Assembly: GCF_001905345.1 (NCBI RefSeq)
Contig: NZ_LFBV01000010.1
Location: 124,001-188,000, forward strand
DNA length: 64,000 nucleotides
Origin: Streptomyces uncialis
GTDB taxonomy: Bacteria > Actinomycetota > Actinomycetes > Streptomycetales > Streptomycetaceae
Reading direction: 5' to 3'
The notes below the pieces were generated by a model that worked only from the letters and a program-made list of their open reading frames with translations, was not told where the DNA came from and made no database searches. The translations under genes were made by a program, and so were the position numbers. Within the stretch, counting starts at the first letter, position 1, and each line of letters begins with the position of its first letter. Shown here in pieces: positions 26,569 to 35,782 of this stretch.

Positions 26569-27408
26569 ATGCAGAGCCTCGGGTTGATGGAAGGGTGGCC
26601 GGTTCCGGCTGCCGCTGGTGCGGTGGTACGGGCCGACGGGGAGTTGGTGGGGGCGTTCGGGCCCACCGGGCAACGGTTCGCGTTGGCCTCGGTGACCAAA
26701 CCCCTGGCGGCGTACGCGGTACTGGTGGCGTACGAGGAGGGCGCGGTCGAGCTGGACGAGGCGGCGGGGCCGGAGGGGGCGACCGTACGGCATCTGCTGG
26801 CGCACACCAGTGGGCTGGCGTTCGACGAGCACAGGGTGATGGCGGAGCCCGGGGGGCGGCGGCTGTACTCGAACGCCGGGTTCGAGGTGCTCGCCGATCA
26901 TGTGGCGAAGGCGACGGAGATCCCGTTCGGGGAGTATCTGCGGCAGGCGGTGCTTGAGCCGTTGGGGATGGTGGACACGTCCTTGGAGGGGAACGCCTCC
27001 CCGGCCAAGGACGGGGTGTCGACGGTCGACGACCTGGTGCGCTTCGCCGCGGAGGTGCAGGCTCCCCGGTTGCTCGACCCGCGGACGGTGGCGGAGGCGA
27101 TGACGGTGCAGTTCCCGGGCACCAAGGGTGTGCTGCCGGGGTACGGTCACCAGAACCCGAACGACTGGGGGCTGGGGTTCGAGATCAGGGACGCCAAGTC
27201 GCCGCACTGGACGGGGAGTTCGTCGTCACCGAGGACGTTCGGGCACTTCGGGCAGACGGGTACGTTCCTGTGGATCGACCCGGACGCGCGGTGGTCGGAC
27301 GGCCGGGGTGCCGGAGCGGCGTGCGTCGCGCTCACGGACCGGGCGTTCGGCCCGTGGGCGGTCGAGGTGTGGCCGAAGCTGACCGACGCGGTGCTCGCCG
27401 AGTTGTGA
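26569..27408 (+). CDS. Serine hydrolase, beta-lactamase / class C PBP-like
   Basis: 279 residues. The SxxK motif is SVTK near residue 43; the YxN motif is YSN in RRLYSNAGFEVLADH; HTSGL follows SxxK as in esterase EstB-like enzymes; GHFGQTG serves as the KTG-like box. It lacks a signal peptide, so it is probably a cytoplasmic esterase or amidase rather than a true beta-lactamase. A TAGGGT box eight bases before the ATG suggests a leaderless transcript. Confidence 0.87.
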   Translation: MQSLGLMEGWPVPAAAGAVVRADGELVGAFGPTGQRFALASVTKPLAAYAVLVAYEEGAVELDEAAGPEGATVRHLLAHTSGLAFDEHRVMAEPGGRRLYSNAGFEVLADHVAKATEIPFGEYLRQAVLEPLGMVDTSLEGNASPAKDGVSTVDDLVRFAAEVQAPRLLDPRTVAEAMTVQFPGTKGVLPGYGHQNPNDWGLGFEIRDAKSPHWTGSSSSPRTFGHFGQTGTFLWIDPDARWSDGRGAGAACVALTDRAFGPWAVEVWPKLTDAVLAEL

Positions 27409-27725
27409 GGGCGGCCGGTGCGCGGGCCGTCCGCCGCTGAGGGCCTACGGGCGGGGTGACGCATTCCCGGAGTCGCCGCGATACAGAAGTCCTCACGACA
27501 GCAAGAGTCGTCGTGACACAGGAGTCGGTTGGGTGTCGCGTCGGCGTGGCGAGCATGGCCTGGTCGTGCGTTGGCGTGGCATGCGCGGCCGGAGTTCGCC
27601 TTGGTCTGGTCATGCGCGGCCTGTACCGCGCGGGTCCGTGGGCCGTGCGGTCGGGGTCACCGGGGGCGGGCCGTCGGAACGGTGAGGGTGTCGTCGCTCG
27701 GGGCCGGGCCGGGGGCTGGTGGGGG
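27409..27725. other. Convergent gap with no recognised feature
   Basis: 317 bases between the convergent serine hydrolase and pirin genes. It has GTCGTG- and GGCATGCGCGGCC-like short repeats but no gene, clear terminator or member of the GCGCAGTTCCCC repeat family. Confidence 0.5.
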
Positions 27726-28493
27726 TCAGCGGGGTGGGCGGGGGCTCATTTCCCAGAGGAGGATCTCGGCCGCGGAGGTCGCGGTGAGTTCCAGGCCCTT
27801 CGGGTCGGTGAGGCGGGCCGCGTCACCGGGGGCGAGGTGGGCGTCGGGTCCGGGGGTGTCGGGTTCCCCGTTGCGTGACGTGTCGGACTCCCCGCCATGT
27901 GGGGGGTCGTGGGGGATGCCGCCGGGTGCGGGGCGGTCCGTCGGGTGCAGCCGGAGGTCTCCGCGGACGACGTGGATGTACACCTGGGCGGCGTCCGGGA
28001 CGGCGGTGCGTTGGGCCGGGGCGAGACGGCGCACATGGAGTACGGCCCCGGCCTCGGGGACGGCGTACGGGGTGGAGTCGGCGATACCGCGGACGACCTC
28101 GTAGCGGGGCTCGCCGCCCGGGTTCAGCGGGGCCAGCCACATCTGGACGAAGGTCAGCGGGGTGGGGCCGTCGTTGCGTTCGACGTGATGGACACCGGTC
28201 GCGGCGCTGAGGCGCTGGACGTCGCCGGGGCGCACCACGCTGGTGTGGCCGGCGGAGTCGCGGTGGGTGAGCTCGCCCTCGACGACCCACGTGATGATCT
28301 CGGTATGGCTGTGCGGGTGCTCGTCGAAACCGGCGCCCGGGGCGAGGCGTTCCTCGTTGCAGGCGATGACCGCGCCGAACCGGAGGTTGTCGGGGTCGTA
28401 GTGGGAGCCGAAGGAGAAGGCGTGCCGGGTGGTGATCCCGGCCTCGGGGTCGCCTCCGGGGTAGCGCTCAGCGGCGCGGCGCACATCCGTCAC
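27726..28493 (-). CDS. Pirin family protein
   Basis: 255 residues. The N-terminal cupin holds the pirin metal site: FDEHPHSHTEIITWVVEGELTHRDS, with His-x-His and a downstream His-His-Glu region (TGVHHVERND). A short C-terminal cupin region follows, split by a Pro/Gly/Asp-rich insertion (about residues 185-225). Pirins are iron-binding proteins; some oxidise quercetin, and one is a partner of acyl-CoA or pyruvate metabolism in other actinomycetes. The role here cannot be told from the sequence. Confidence 0.88.
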   Translation of the reverse strand: MTDVRRAAERYPGGDPEAGITTRHAFSFGSHYDPDNLRFGAVIACNEERLAPGAGFDEHPHSHTEIITWVVEGELTHRDSAGHTSVVRPGDVQRLSAATGVHHVERNDGPTPLTFVQMWLAPLNPGGEPRYEVVRGIADSTPYAVPEAGAVLHVRRLAPAQRTAVPDAAQVYIHVVRGDLRLHPTDRPAPGGIPHDPPHGGESDTSRNGEPDTPGPDAHLAPGDAARLTDPKGLELTATSAAEILLWEMSPRPPR

Positions 28494-28980
28494 GGCCCCA
28501 CGGTAACCGTCGGTGGATCACGGCGGGCGGACGGCCCGGGTCCATGGGCCGAAGCAGCGGGCGGGTCAACGGCCCGAGGCTGAGGGGGGCGGGCGCCTCG
28601 GGCGGGCCGGGCGGTGCGAGCTTTGCGGGTACCTCAGGCGGGCCGGGCGGTCCGGGCGCCCCAGGCCCTGCGGGCGGTCCAGACGGGTCGGGCTGTGCGG
28701 GCGGTCCGGGCTGGTCCGGGCGGTCCGACTACGCGAGCTGTGCGGGCGCCCCAGGCCGTGCGGGCGGTCCAGGCGGCGCCGGGCTGTGCGTGAATTCGAT
28801 GGGGCGGGCGGGTGTTGCCCGTGCGGGGGCGGGAATGGCGGTGACTGGAGCGGCGGGGCCGGGCTCGTGCTTGGGGAGGGACGTGTGTTCGGGGCGGCGG
28901 GTCCGCCGGCTGTGCCGTTCCCGGGCCGTCGTCGCCCCCGGGGATACGTTTGGCCGTCCCGATAAGGCAGTCTTGTCATC
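28494..28980. repeat. Degenerate GGGCGGTCC-type repeats upstream of fasR
   Basis: 487 bases. The part 28590-28780 consists of imperfect units around GGGCGGTCC and GCGGGCGCCCCAGGCC. The plus-strand frame can be read as a Gly-rich collagen-like peptide, but there is no RBS or conserved motif, so I do not call a gene. The right end holds the fasR promoter region, the AT-richest part being 28945-28980. Confidence 0.55.
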
Positions 28981-31089
28981 GTGCCCGAACCCGACGTCGG
29001 CAAGACCGATCCCGCAGCCCACGGCGCATCGCGCGGCCCCGCCTCCGGTTCATCACGGGCCGCGGACCCAGGCGGACCACGTGTGCCGGACCCCGGTACG
29101 TCCGTCGTGAGGCGTTCCGCAGGGCCGCCGCGCTCCGGGGGGACCCCGCGCGGTGTGCACCCCGATTCCTGCGAGTACGGGGACCCGCCCAGGTCCGGTG
29201 GGCGTCCGGCGGGCTCCCGGGCCACCGTGGGTCCGCCGCCCCACGAGCCGTCCCCCACCCGGGCCGAACGGGGCTGGCGAGCCCAGCACGTCCAGCGATC
29301 CCAGCACGTCGAGCGGCCCCAAGGTTCCCAGGGGTCCCGGTCGCCCCGGCTACCTCAGGCACTTCGGCTGTCGCGGCCCGTCCCCGTCCCCGCCGCCGTC
29401 GCCACGGCGGTCGGTGCGGTCGGTGCGCCTGGTGCGCGTGGTGCATCTGACGCATCCGGTGCGCCGAGCGCGTCCGGCGCGTCCACGACCACCGGCCCGG
29501 TCCGCACCGCCGACCCTGCCCCGATCCCCGCCGGAGCCACCCGCCCCACGGAACCCACCGGACGTACCGGACCTGCCGGACCCACACAACCCGCCGACCT
29601 CACCGACCTCACCGACCTCACCGACCTCACCGACCTCACCGACCTCACCGACCTCACCGGTATGAGTGTTCCGGACAGTGGGGCCTCGGACGACGGTGCC
29701 GCCTCGGATGCCGCTGACCGGCGGGCCGCCGAGCGCCATGAGGACGCCGAGTCCGCGCAGCACCCGGCCCGCCGGTCCGCCCCGTCCCGTACCGCCGGCG
29801 GCTCAGGCCAGGGCGGCAGCGGCAGTGGCGGCGGCAGGGCCGGTGGTGGCCGGGGTGGGGACGGGAACGGTGGGGGCGACGACGGGGACGACGGTCATCG
29901 TGGGGCCGGCCCCGGGGACCCTCCCCCGCCGCACCCCCACCCCGCGACGCTGCGCAGGCTGGAGAAGTCGTCCGGCAGTCTCGCCGCGCAGGCGATCGCG
30001 CGGATGGACGAGACGCTGTCCTGGTACCGGGCGATGCCGCCGGAGAACCGTTCCTGGATCGGGCTGGTGGCGCAGGCCGGTATCGCCGCGTTCACCGAGT
30101 GGTTCCGGCGGCCGAACGCGCCGCAGGCGATCTCGACGGATGTGTTCGGGACGGCGCCGCGCGAGCTGACGCGGGCGATCACGCTGCGCCAGACCGTGGA
30201 GATGGTGCGGACGACGATCGAGGTGATGGAGTCCGCGATCGACGAGGTCGCGGCGCCGGGCGACGAGTCGGTGCTGCGGGAGGCGCTGCTGGTCTACGCG
30301 CGGGAGATCGCGTTCGCGACGGCGCAGGTGTACGCGCAGGCGGCGGAGGCGCGGGGCGCGTGGGACGCGCGGCTGGAGTCCCTGGTCGTCAACGCGGTGC
30401 TGTCGGGCGAGGCGGACGAGGGCGCGGTGAGCCGGGCCGCCGCGCTGGGCTGGAACTCCCCCGAGCATGTGTGCGTGGTCCTGGGGACCGCGCCGGACGG
30501 GGACAGCGAGCTGACGGTGGAGGCGATCCGCCGGGCCGCGCGGCACGCGAAGCTCCAGGTGCTGACGGGGGTCCTCGGTGACCGGCTCGTGGTGATCGCG
30601 GGCGGCAGCGACAATCCGTTGCAGGTGGCGAAGGCCCTGATCGGGCCGTACGCGCAGGGACCGGTGGTGGCGGGGCCGATCGTCCCGGACCTGCTGGCGG
30701 CGACGCGGTCGGCGCAGGCGGCGGCCGCGGGTCTGAAGGCGTGCGGGGCGTGGCAGGACGCGCCGCGCCCGGTGCTGGCGGACGATCTGCTGCCGGAGCG
30801 CGCGATCGCGTCGGACCCTGCGGCACGCGAGCAGTTGGTGGAGGAGATCTACAGACCGCTGGAGGAGGCGGGCTCGGCGCTGCTGGAGACGCTGAGTGTC
30901 TATCTGGAGCAGGCGAGCAGTCTGGAGGGGGCGGCGCGGATGCTGTTCGTGCATCCCAACACCGTGCGCTACCGGCTTCGACGTGTGACTGATGTCACCG
31001 GATGGTCACCCTCCGACGTACGGTCGGCGTTCACTCTGCGGATCGCCCTGATCCTCGGCCGGCTGGCCGACGGTGACGTTCCGACGTAG
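28981..31089 (+). CDS. fasR: FasR, PucR/CdaR-type activator of the fatty-acid synthase operon, with an unusual N-terminal extension
   Basis: 702 residues if GTG 28981 is the start. Only the part from about residue 318 (PHPATLRRLEKSSGSLAAQ) is conserved. It includes RSWIGLVAQAGIAAFTEWFRRP, a central GGDEF-like region, and the C-terminal PucR helix-turn-helix EGAARMLFVHPNTVRYRLRRV. In S. coelicolor FasR lies just before fabD and activates fabDHPF; gene order is the same here. The first 317 residues are Pro/Ala/Gly/Asp-rich with seven TDL tripeptides; a FasR of about 390-400 residues is normal. The true start could be a later one such as ATG 29662, but MPEPD looks like the expected N-terminus, implying an internal expansion. 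Confidence 0.85.
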   Translation: MPEPDVGKTDPAAHGASRGPASGSSRAADPGGPRVPDPGTSVVRRSAGPPRSGGTPRGVHPDSCEYGDPPRSGGRPAGSRATVGPPPHEPSPTRAERGWRAQHVQRSQHVERPQGSQGSRSPRLPQALRLSRPVPVPAAVATAVGAVGAPGARGASDASGAPSASGASTTTGPVRTADPAPIPAGATRPTEPTGRTGPAGPTQPADLTDLTDLTDLTDLTDLTDLTGMSVPDSGASDDGAASDAADRRAAERHEDAESAQHPARRSAPSRTAGGSGQGGSGSGGGRAGGGRGGDGNGGGDDGDDGHRGAGPGDPPPPHPHPATLRRLEKSSGSLAAQAIARMDETLSWYRAMPPENRSWIGLVAQAGIAAFTEWFRRPNAPQAISTDVFGTAPRELTRAITLRQTVEMVRTTIEVMESAIDEVAAPGDESVLREALLVYAREIAFATAQVYAQAAEARGAWDARLESLVVNAVLSGEADEGAVSRAAALGWNSPEHVCVVLGTAPDGDSELTVEAIRRAARHAKLQVLTGVLGDRLVVIAGGSDNPLQVAKALIGPYAQGPVVAGPIVPDLLAATRSAQAAAAGLKACGAWQDAPRPVLADDLLPERAIASDPAAREQLVEEIYRPLEEAGSALLETLSVYLEQASSLEGAARMLFVHPNTVRYRLRRVTDVTGWSPSDVRSAFTLRIALILGRLADGDVPT
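29598..29660. repeat. Nine-base ACCGACCTC tandem repeat in fasR
   Basis: About seven near-perfect copies encode (Thr-Asp-Leu)n within the N-terminal extension of FasR. The number of whole units can change without altering the frame. Confidence 0.85.
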
Positions 31090-31094
31090 GCGCC

Positions 31095-31111
31095 TTGTAG
31101 GGGGCCTACAA
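31095..31111. promoter_or_regulatory. Inverted repeat between fasR and fabD (candidate FasR operator)
   Basis: TTGTAGG-GGG-CCTACAA has perfect 7-base arms. It lies six bases past the fasR stop and about 62 bases before the fabD start, the place where FasR is known to bind in S. coelicolor. It could also be part of a weak terminator of fasR. Confidence 0.6.
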
Positions 31112-31173
31112 TTCCCCCCTCGGTTCTTCGTCCCTGTCCCCACGGGCGGCTTCCGCCGTCGACAAGAGAGAGT

Positions 31174-32154
31174 GTGAGTGTGCTCGTACTCGTCGCTCCC
31201 GGCCAAGGCGCGCAGACGCCCGGCTTCCTGACTCCTTGGCTCGATCTGCCCGGTGCCGCCGACCGGGTGGCGTCCTGGTCGTCCGCCATCGGCCTCGACC
31301 TCGTCCACTACGGGACGCGGGCCGACGCGGACGAGATCCGTGACACCGCGGTGGCGCAGCCGCTGCTGGTGGCGGCCGGAATCCTGTCCGCGGCGGCGCT
31401 GACCGGCGCGGACCCGGTGGATGCCGTCGACCGTACGGCCGCCACGCCGCTCGCGGGGCTGTCGGCGGATGTCGTCGCGGGTCACTCGGTCGGGGAGATC
31501 ACCGCCGCCGCGTTCGCCGGGGTGCTGTCCCCGACGGAGGCGCTGCGGCTGGTGCGTACCCGTGGGCTGGGGATGGCGGAGGCCGCCGCGGCCACCGAGA
31601 CGGGTATGGCGGCGCTGCTGGGCGGTGACCCGGAGGTCGTGCTGCCGTATCTGGAGAAGCTGGGGCTGACCGCGGCGAACGTGAACGGCGCGGGTCAGAT
31701 AGTGGCGGCGGGTACCGCCGCGGAGCTGGCCGCGCTGGCGGAGGACAAGCCGGAGGGGGTGCGCAGGGTGGTGCCGCTGAAGGTGGCGGGCGCGTTCCAC
31801 ACCAGGCACATGGCCCCGGCGGTGGACGTGCTGCGGGAGGCGGCCGGGAAGCTGGCTCCGCTGGATCCCGCGGTGGCGTACGTGTCGAACAAGGACGGCC
31901 GTGCGGTCGCGTCGGGCGGCGAGGTGCTGGACCGGCTGGTCGGGCAGGTCGCGAACCCGGTGCGCTGGGACCTGTGCATGGAGACGTTCAAGGAGCTGGG
32001 GGCGACGGCGCTGGTGGAGGTGTGCCCGGGTGGGACCCTGACGGGTCTCGCCAAGCGCGCGCTGCCGGGTGTGCCGACCCTGGCCCTGAAGACCCCTGAC
32101 GACCTCGACGCCGCTCGGGCGCTGATCGCCGAGCACGCCGGGCAGACGGCCTGA
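31174..32154 (+). CDS. fabD: Malonyl-CoA:ACP transacylase FabD
   Basis: 326 residues from GTG. It moves malonyl from CoA to ACP to start type II fatty-acid synthesis. The active site GHSVGE gives catalytic Ser105, with the oxyanion APGQGAQ at the N-terminus and catalytic His in GAFHTRHM. ACP-loop marks such as VNGAGQIVAAG are normal. It is the first gene of the fabD-fabH-acpP-fabF operon, the next gene starting 25 bases on. Confidence 0.97.
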   Translation: MSVLVLVAPGQGAQTPGFLTPWLDLPGAADRVASWSSAIGLDLVHYGTRADADEIRDTAVAQPLLVAAGILSAAALTGADPVDAVDRTAATPLAGLSADVVAGHSVGEITAAAFAGVLSPTEALRLVRTRGLGMAEAAAATETGMAALLGGDPEVVLPYLEKLGLTAANVNGAGQIVAAGTAAELAALAEDKPEGVRRVVPLKVAGAFHTRHMAPAVDVLREAAGKLAPLDPAVAYVSNKDGRAVASGGEVLDRLVGQVANPVRWDLCMETFKELGATALVEVCPGGTLTGLAKRALPGVPTLALKTPDDLDAARALIAEHAGQTA

Positions 32155-32179
32155 GCCTGAGAAGGAGAGTCCGGAGAGC

Positions 32180-33181
32180 ATGGCGAAGATCAAGACCGGT
32201 AGGGGTGCGCAGTACGCGCGCATCCTGGGTGTCGGCGGTTACCGTCCGACACGGGTCGTCCCGAACGAGGTGATCCTGGAGACGATCGACTCGTCCGACG
32301 AGTGGATTCGTTCGCGGTCCGGGATCGCCACCCGGCACTGGGCGAACGACCAGGAGACCGTGACGGAGATGTCGCTGGAGGCGTCGGGGAAGGCGATCGC
32401 CGACGCGGGGATCACCCCGGAGCAGATCGGCGCGGTCGTCGTGTCGACGGTGTCGCACTTCAAGCAGACCCCGGCGGTGGCGACGGAGATCGCGGACCGG
32501 ATCGGTACCCGTAAGGCCGCCGCGTTCGACATCTCGGCGGGCTGCGCGGGTTTCGGCTACGGGCTGACGCTGGCGCGTGGCATGGTCGTCGACGGCAGCG
32601 CGGAGTACGTGCTGGTGATCGGTGTGGAGCGGCTGAGCGATCTGACGGACCTCACGGACCGTGCGACGGCGTTCCTGTTCGGGGACGGCGCGGGCGCGGT
32701 GGTCGTGGGTCCGTCGGCGGAGCCGGCGATCGGGCCGACCGTGTGGGGCTCCGAGGGCGACAAGTCGGAGACCATCAAGCAGACGGTGCCGTGGACGGAC
32801 TACCGGGACGGCACGGTCGAGAAGTTTCCCGCGATCACGCAGGAGGGCCAAGCGGTGTTCCGCTGGGCCGTGTTCGAGATGGCGAAGGTCGCCCAGCAGG
32901 CGCTGGACGCGGCCGGGATCAGCGCGGACGACCTGGACGTCTTCATTCCGCACCAGGCCAATATGCGGATCATCGATTCGATGGTGAAGACACTGAAGCT
33001 GCCGGAGCATGTGACGGTCGCCCGTGATGTGGAAACCACCGGCAACACGTCGGCCGCCTCGATCCCGCTCGCTATGGAGCGGCTTCTGGCGACCGGTGAG
33101 GCGAAGAGCGGCGACACCGCGCTCGTGATCGGATTCGGGGCGGGTCTCGTGTACGCCGCCACGGTCGTTACCCTCCCCTAG
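32180..33181 (+). CDS. fabH: 3-oxoacyl-ACP synthase III FabH
   Basis: 333 residues. It condenses acyl-CoA primers with malonyl-ACP. The catalytic triad is visible: Cys122 in SAGCAGFGYGL, His in FIPHQANMRI, Asn in GNTSAASIP. In streptomycetes it prefers branched-chain primers. An AGGAGAG ribosome site precedes ATG. Second gene of the fab operon. Confidence 0.97.
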   Translation: MAKIKTGRGAQYARILGVGGYRPTRVVPNEVILETIDSSDEWIRSRSGIATRHWANDQETVTEMSLEASGKAIADAGITPEQIGAVVVSTVSHFKQTPAVATEIADRIGTRKAAAFDISAGCAGFGYGLTLARGMVVDGSAEYVLVIGVERLSDLTDLTDRATAFLFGDGAGAVVVGPSAEPAIGPTVWGSEGDKSETIKQTVPWTDYRDGTVEKFPAITQEGQAVFRWAVFEMAKVAQQALDAAGISADDLDVFIPHQANMRIIDSMVKTLKLPEHVTVARDVETTGNTSAASIPLAMERLLATGEAKSGDTALVIGFGAGLVYAATVVTLP

Positions 33182-33256
33182 GCAGTCGTGCGGATCTACG
33201 GTCCGTACGGAAACTGCTGAGCACACCCTCTGGACAGGACAAGAAGGAGCGCCGAA

Positions 33257-33505
33257 ATGGCCGCCACTCAGGAAGAGATCGTCGCGGGTCTCGCAGAGAT
33301 CGTGAACGAGATCGCCGGCATCCCCGCCGAGGACGTCCAGTTGGACAAGTCCTTCACCGATGACCTGGACGTCGACTCGCTGTCGATGGTCGAGGTCGTC
33401 GTCGCGGCCGAGGAGCGTTTCGAGGTGAAGATCCCGGACGAGGACGTCAAGAACCTCAAGACGGTCGGTGACGCGACCGCGTACATCCTGAAGAACCAGG
33501 CCTGA
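33257..33505 (+). CDS. acpP: Acyl carrier protein
   Basis: 82 residues, acidic, of normal length. The phosphopantetheine site is Ser41 in DDLDVDSLSMVEVVV. It carries the growing acyl chain for the Fab enzymes. It is 75 bases after fabH with AAGGAGCG before ATG, and 76 bases before fabF. Confidence 0.97.
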   Translation: MAATQEEIVAGLAEIVNEIAGIPAEDVQLDKSFTDDLDVDSLSMVEVVVAAEERFEVKIPDEDVKNLKTVGDATAYILKNQA

Positions 33506-33581
33506 TCGCAGGCCTGGCAAGCCTGCCGCCACCCGGCGGTGGCGCCGCTGAATCCCTCGTAACCGTGGAGAAAGAATTCCT

Positions 33582-34844
33582 GTGAACTCGACCAATCGCA
33601 CCGTGGTCGTCACCGGTATCGGCGCAACCACACCGCTGGGTGGCGACGTGGCCTCGACCTGGGAGGGTCTGGTGGCCGGGCGTTCCGGTGTCCGTCTCCT
33701 CCAGGAGGAGTGGGCGGCGGACCTGCCGGTCCGTATCGCCGCCCGGGTCGCCGTGGAACCGGGCGAGGTGCTGCCTCGCCCGCAGGCCCGCAAGCTGGAC
33801 CGTTCGGCGCAGTTCGCGCTGGTCGCGGCCCAGGAGGCGTGGCGGGACGCGGGCTTCACCGCGAAGGCCGGTGAGGACGTGTCCGTCGATCCCGACCGGC
33901 TGGGCGCGGTGATCGCGTCGGGTATCGGCGGGGTGACGACGCTTCTCGACCAGTACGACGTGCTGAAGGAGAAGGGTGTCCGCCGGGTGTCGCCGCACAC
34001 GGTGCCGATGCTGATGCCGAACTCCCCGGCGGCGAACGTGGGGATCGAGCTGGGCGCGCGGGCCGGGGTGCACACCCCGGTGTCGGCGTGCGCGTCGGGC
34101 GCGGAGGCCATCGGGTACGCCATCGAGATGATCCGCACGGGCCGTGCGGACGTCGTGGTGGCCGGTGGTACGGAGGCGTCGATCCATCCGCTGCCGATCG
34201 TCGCGTTCGGCAACATGATGGCGATGTCGAAGAGCAACGACAACCCGGAAGGGGCCTCGCGTCCGTACGACGCGGACCGCAACGGGTTCGTGATGGGCGA
34301 GGGCGCGGGCGTCGTCGTCCTGGAGTCCGAGGAGCACGCGAAGGCCCGGGGTGCCCGGATCTACGCGGAGGCCGTCGGCCAGGGCATCTCGTCGGACGCG
34401 CACCACATCACGCAGCCGGAGCCCTCCGGCAGCGGGATCGCGCGCGCGCTGCACCATCTGATGGACGCGTCGGATCTGAAGCCGGCGGAGATCGTGCATG
34501 TGAACGCGCACGCGACGTCCACCCCGCAGGGTGATGTCGCGGAGGTCAAGGCGCTGCGGAAGGTGTTCGGCGACGATGTCGACCACATGGCGATCTCGGC
34601 GACGAAGTCGATGACGGGGCATCTGCTGGGGGGCGCGGGCGGGGTCGAGACCGTGGCGTCGGTCCTGGCGCTGTACCACCGGACGGCTCCGCCGACGATC
34701 AACATCGACAATCTTGATCCCGAGGTCGAGGCGGATGTGGTGCGGGGGGAGGCCCGGGCGTTGCCGCCGGGGCGGATCGCCGCGTTGAACGACTCGTTCG
34801 GGTTCGGTGGGCACAACGTCGTGCTGGCGTTTCGATCGGTCTAG
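33582..34844 (+). CDS. fabF: 3-oxoacyl-ACP synthase II FabF
   Basis: 420 residues from GTG. The condensing-enzyme triad is Cys170 in VSACASGAEA, His in HVNAHATSTPQGD, and His in KSMTGHLLGGAGGVE. It extends acyl-ACP with malonyl-ACP. Last gene of the FasR-regulated operon; the repeat block of 34.9-35.3 kb follows and may terminate transcription. Confidence 0.97.
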   Translation: MNSTNRTVVVTGIGATTPLGGDVASTWEGLVAGRSGVRLLQEEWAADLPVRIAARVAVEPGEVLPRPQARKLDRSAQFALVAAQEAWRDAGFTAKAGEDVSVDPDRLGAVIASGIGGVTTLLDQYDVLKEKGVRRVSPHTVPMLMPNSPAANVGIELGARAGVHTPVSACASGAEAIGYAIEMIRTGRADVVVAGGTEASIHPLPIVAFGNMMAMSKSNDNPEGASRPYDADRNGFVMGEGAGVVVLESEEHAKARGARIYAEAVGQGISSDAHHITQPEPSGSGIARALHHLMDASDLKPAEIVHVNAHATSTPQGDVAEVKALRKVFGDDVDHMAISATKSMTGHLLGGAGGVETVASVLALYHRTAPPTINIDNLDPEVEADVVRGEARALPPGRIAALNDSFGFGGHNVVLAFRSV

Positions 34845-34920
34845 CCGGCGCTTCGCGCCTGCTGCCCGTGGTGCAGGGGCCTCCGCCTGGTGGTGGGGGT
34901 CCCTTTCGCCGTCCTCGGGG

Positions 34921-35027
34921 GGCCTGGCGGGGGCCGGGGTTTCCTCGGCTGGGCGCGGTTGGCCCGGTGCGGGGGCCTGGCGGGGCCCTGGGTTTCCTCG
35001 GCTGAGCGCGGTTGGCCCTGTGCGGGT
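34921..35027. repeat. Two 53-base tandem units downstream of fabF
   Basis: The unit begins GGCCTGGCGGGG and includes TTTCCTCGGCTGNGCGCGGTTGG. The two copies are nearly identical. The GGCTGGGCGC part also appears at the edges of the other two intergenic repeat blocks. Confidence 0.75.
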
Positions 35028-35038
35028 CGTTCGTGGGT

Positions 35039-35256
35039 GCGCAGTTCCCCGCGCCCCTGGATGCTGCCCCACTCGGGGGTTCTACGGGTGCGGGTGCGCT
35101 CTCGCGTTTTGCGCAGTTCCCCGCGCCCCTGGGAGGTGCCCCACTCGGAGGTTATTCGGGTGCGGGTGCGTCCTCGCGTTTTTGCGCAGTTCCCCGCGCC
35201 CCTGGGGGCTGCCCCACTCGGTAGTCCTACGGGTGCGGGTGCGCCCTCGTGATCTG
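35039..35256. repeat. Intergenic repeat block A: three 72-73 base units
   Basis: Three tandem units each start GCGCAGTTCCCCGCGCCCC at 35039, 35111 and 35184 and continue CTGCCCCACTCGG ... GGGTGCGGGTGCG. The block lies between the convergent fabF and DUF3145 genes. The same box recurs in blocks B and C. Confidence 0.85.
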
Positions 35257-35287
35257 CGCGGTTGGCCGCGCGACCGGTCCGTGGTGC

Positions 35288-35782
35288 TCAGACGACCTGG
35301 TGGAGCCAGCGGACGGGGGCGCCTTCGCCCGCGTAGCGGAAGGGTTCGAGTTCGTCATCCCAGGGTTTGCCGAGGAGTTTGGCGATCTCGGCCTCCAGGT
35401 CGGTCTCGTCGCGCTGGGAGCGGGCGAGGGCGGCGCGCAGGCGGTCCTCGGGGATGAGGATGTCGCCGTGGATGCCGGTGACGGCGTGGAAGATGCCGAG
35501 GTCGGGGGTGGAGCTGTAGCGCTCGCCCTCGGCGCTGGCGCAGGGTTCCGAGGTGACCTCGAAGCGCAGCAGGTCCCAGCCGCGCAGCGCGGAGGCGAGT
35601 TTGGAGGCGGTGCCGACCTCGCCCCGCCAGGAGAACTCGGACCGCCAGGTGCCCGGTGCGGCGGGCTGCCTGATCCAGTCGAGGTTGACGCGCGCTCCGA
35701 GTACGCCCGCTACCGCCCATTCGACGTGCGGGCACAGCGCGCGCGGTGCGGAGTGCACGTACAGGACTCCACGTGTCGTCAC
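35288..35782 (-). CDS. DUF3145 family protein
   Basis: 164 residues from GTG at 35782, with GGAGG eight bases upstream. It begins MTTRGVLYVHSAPRALCPHVEWA and has WRSEFSWRGEVGTASKLASALRGW and LGIFHAVTGIHGDILIPEDRLRAAL. This actinobacterial family of unknown function is found beside the fab operon in many streptomycetes, so a link to lipid synthesis is plausible but not shown. It converges on fabF. Confidence 0.88.
   Translation of the reverse strand: MTTRGVLYVHSAPRALCPHVEWAVAGVLGARVNLDWIRQPAAPGTWRSEFSWRGEVGTASKLASALRGWDLLRFEVTSEPCASAEGERYSSTPDLGIFHAVTGIHGDILIPEDRLRAALARSQRDETDLEAEIAKLLGKPWDDELEPFRYAGEGAPVRWLHQVV

Noticed and set aside
28544-29110. Collagen-like Gly-rich frame upstream of fasR
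   Set aside because: No RBS, no signal or domain, overlaps the fasR start, and follows from GGGCGGTCC repeats.
32180-34844. Polyketide synthase cluster
   Set aside because: FabH, ACP and FabF with fabD and fasR are the primary fatty-acid operon; ketosynthase and ACP motifs are of Fab type.
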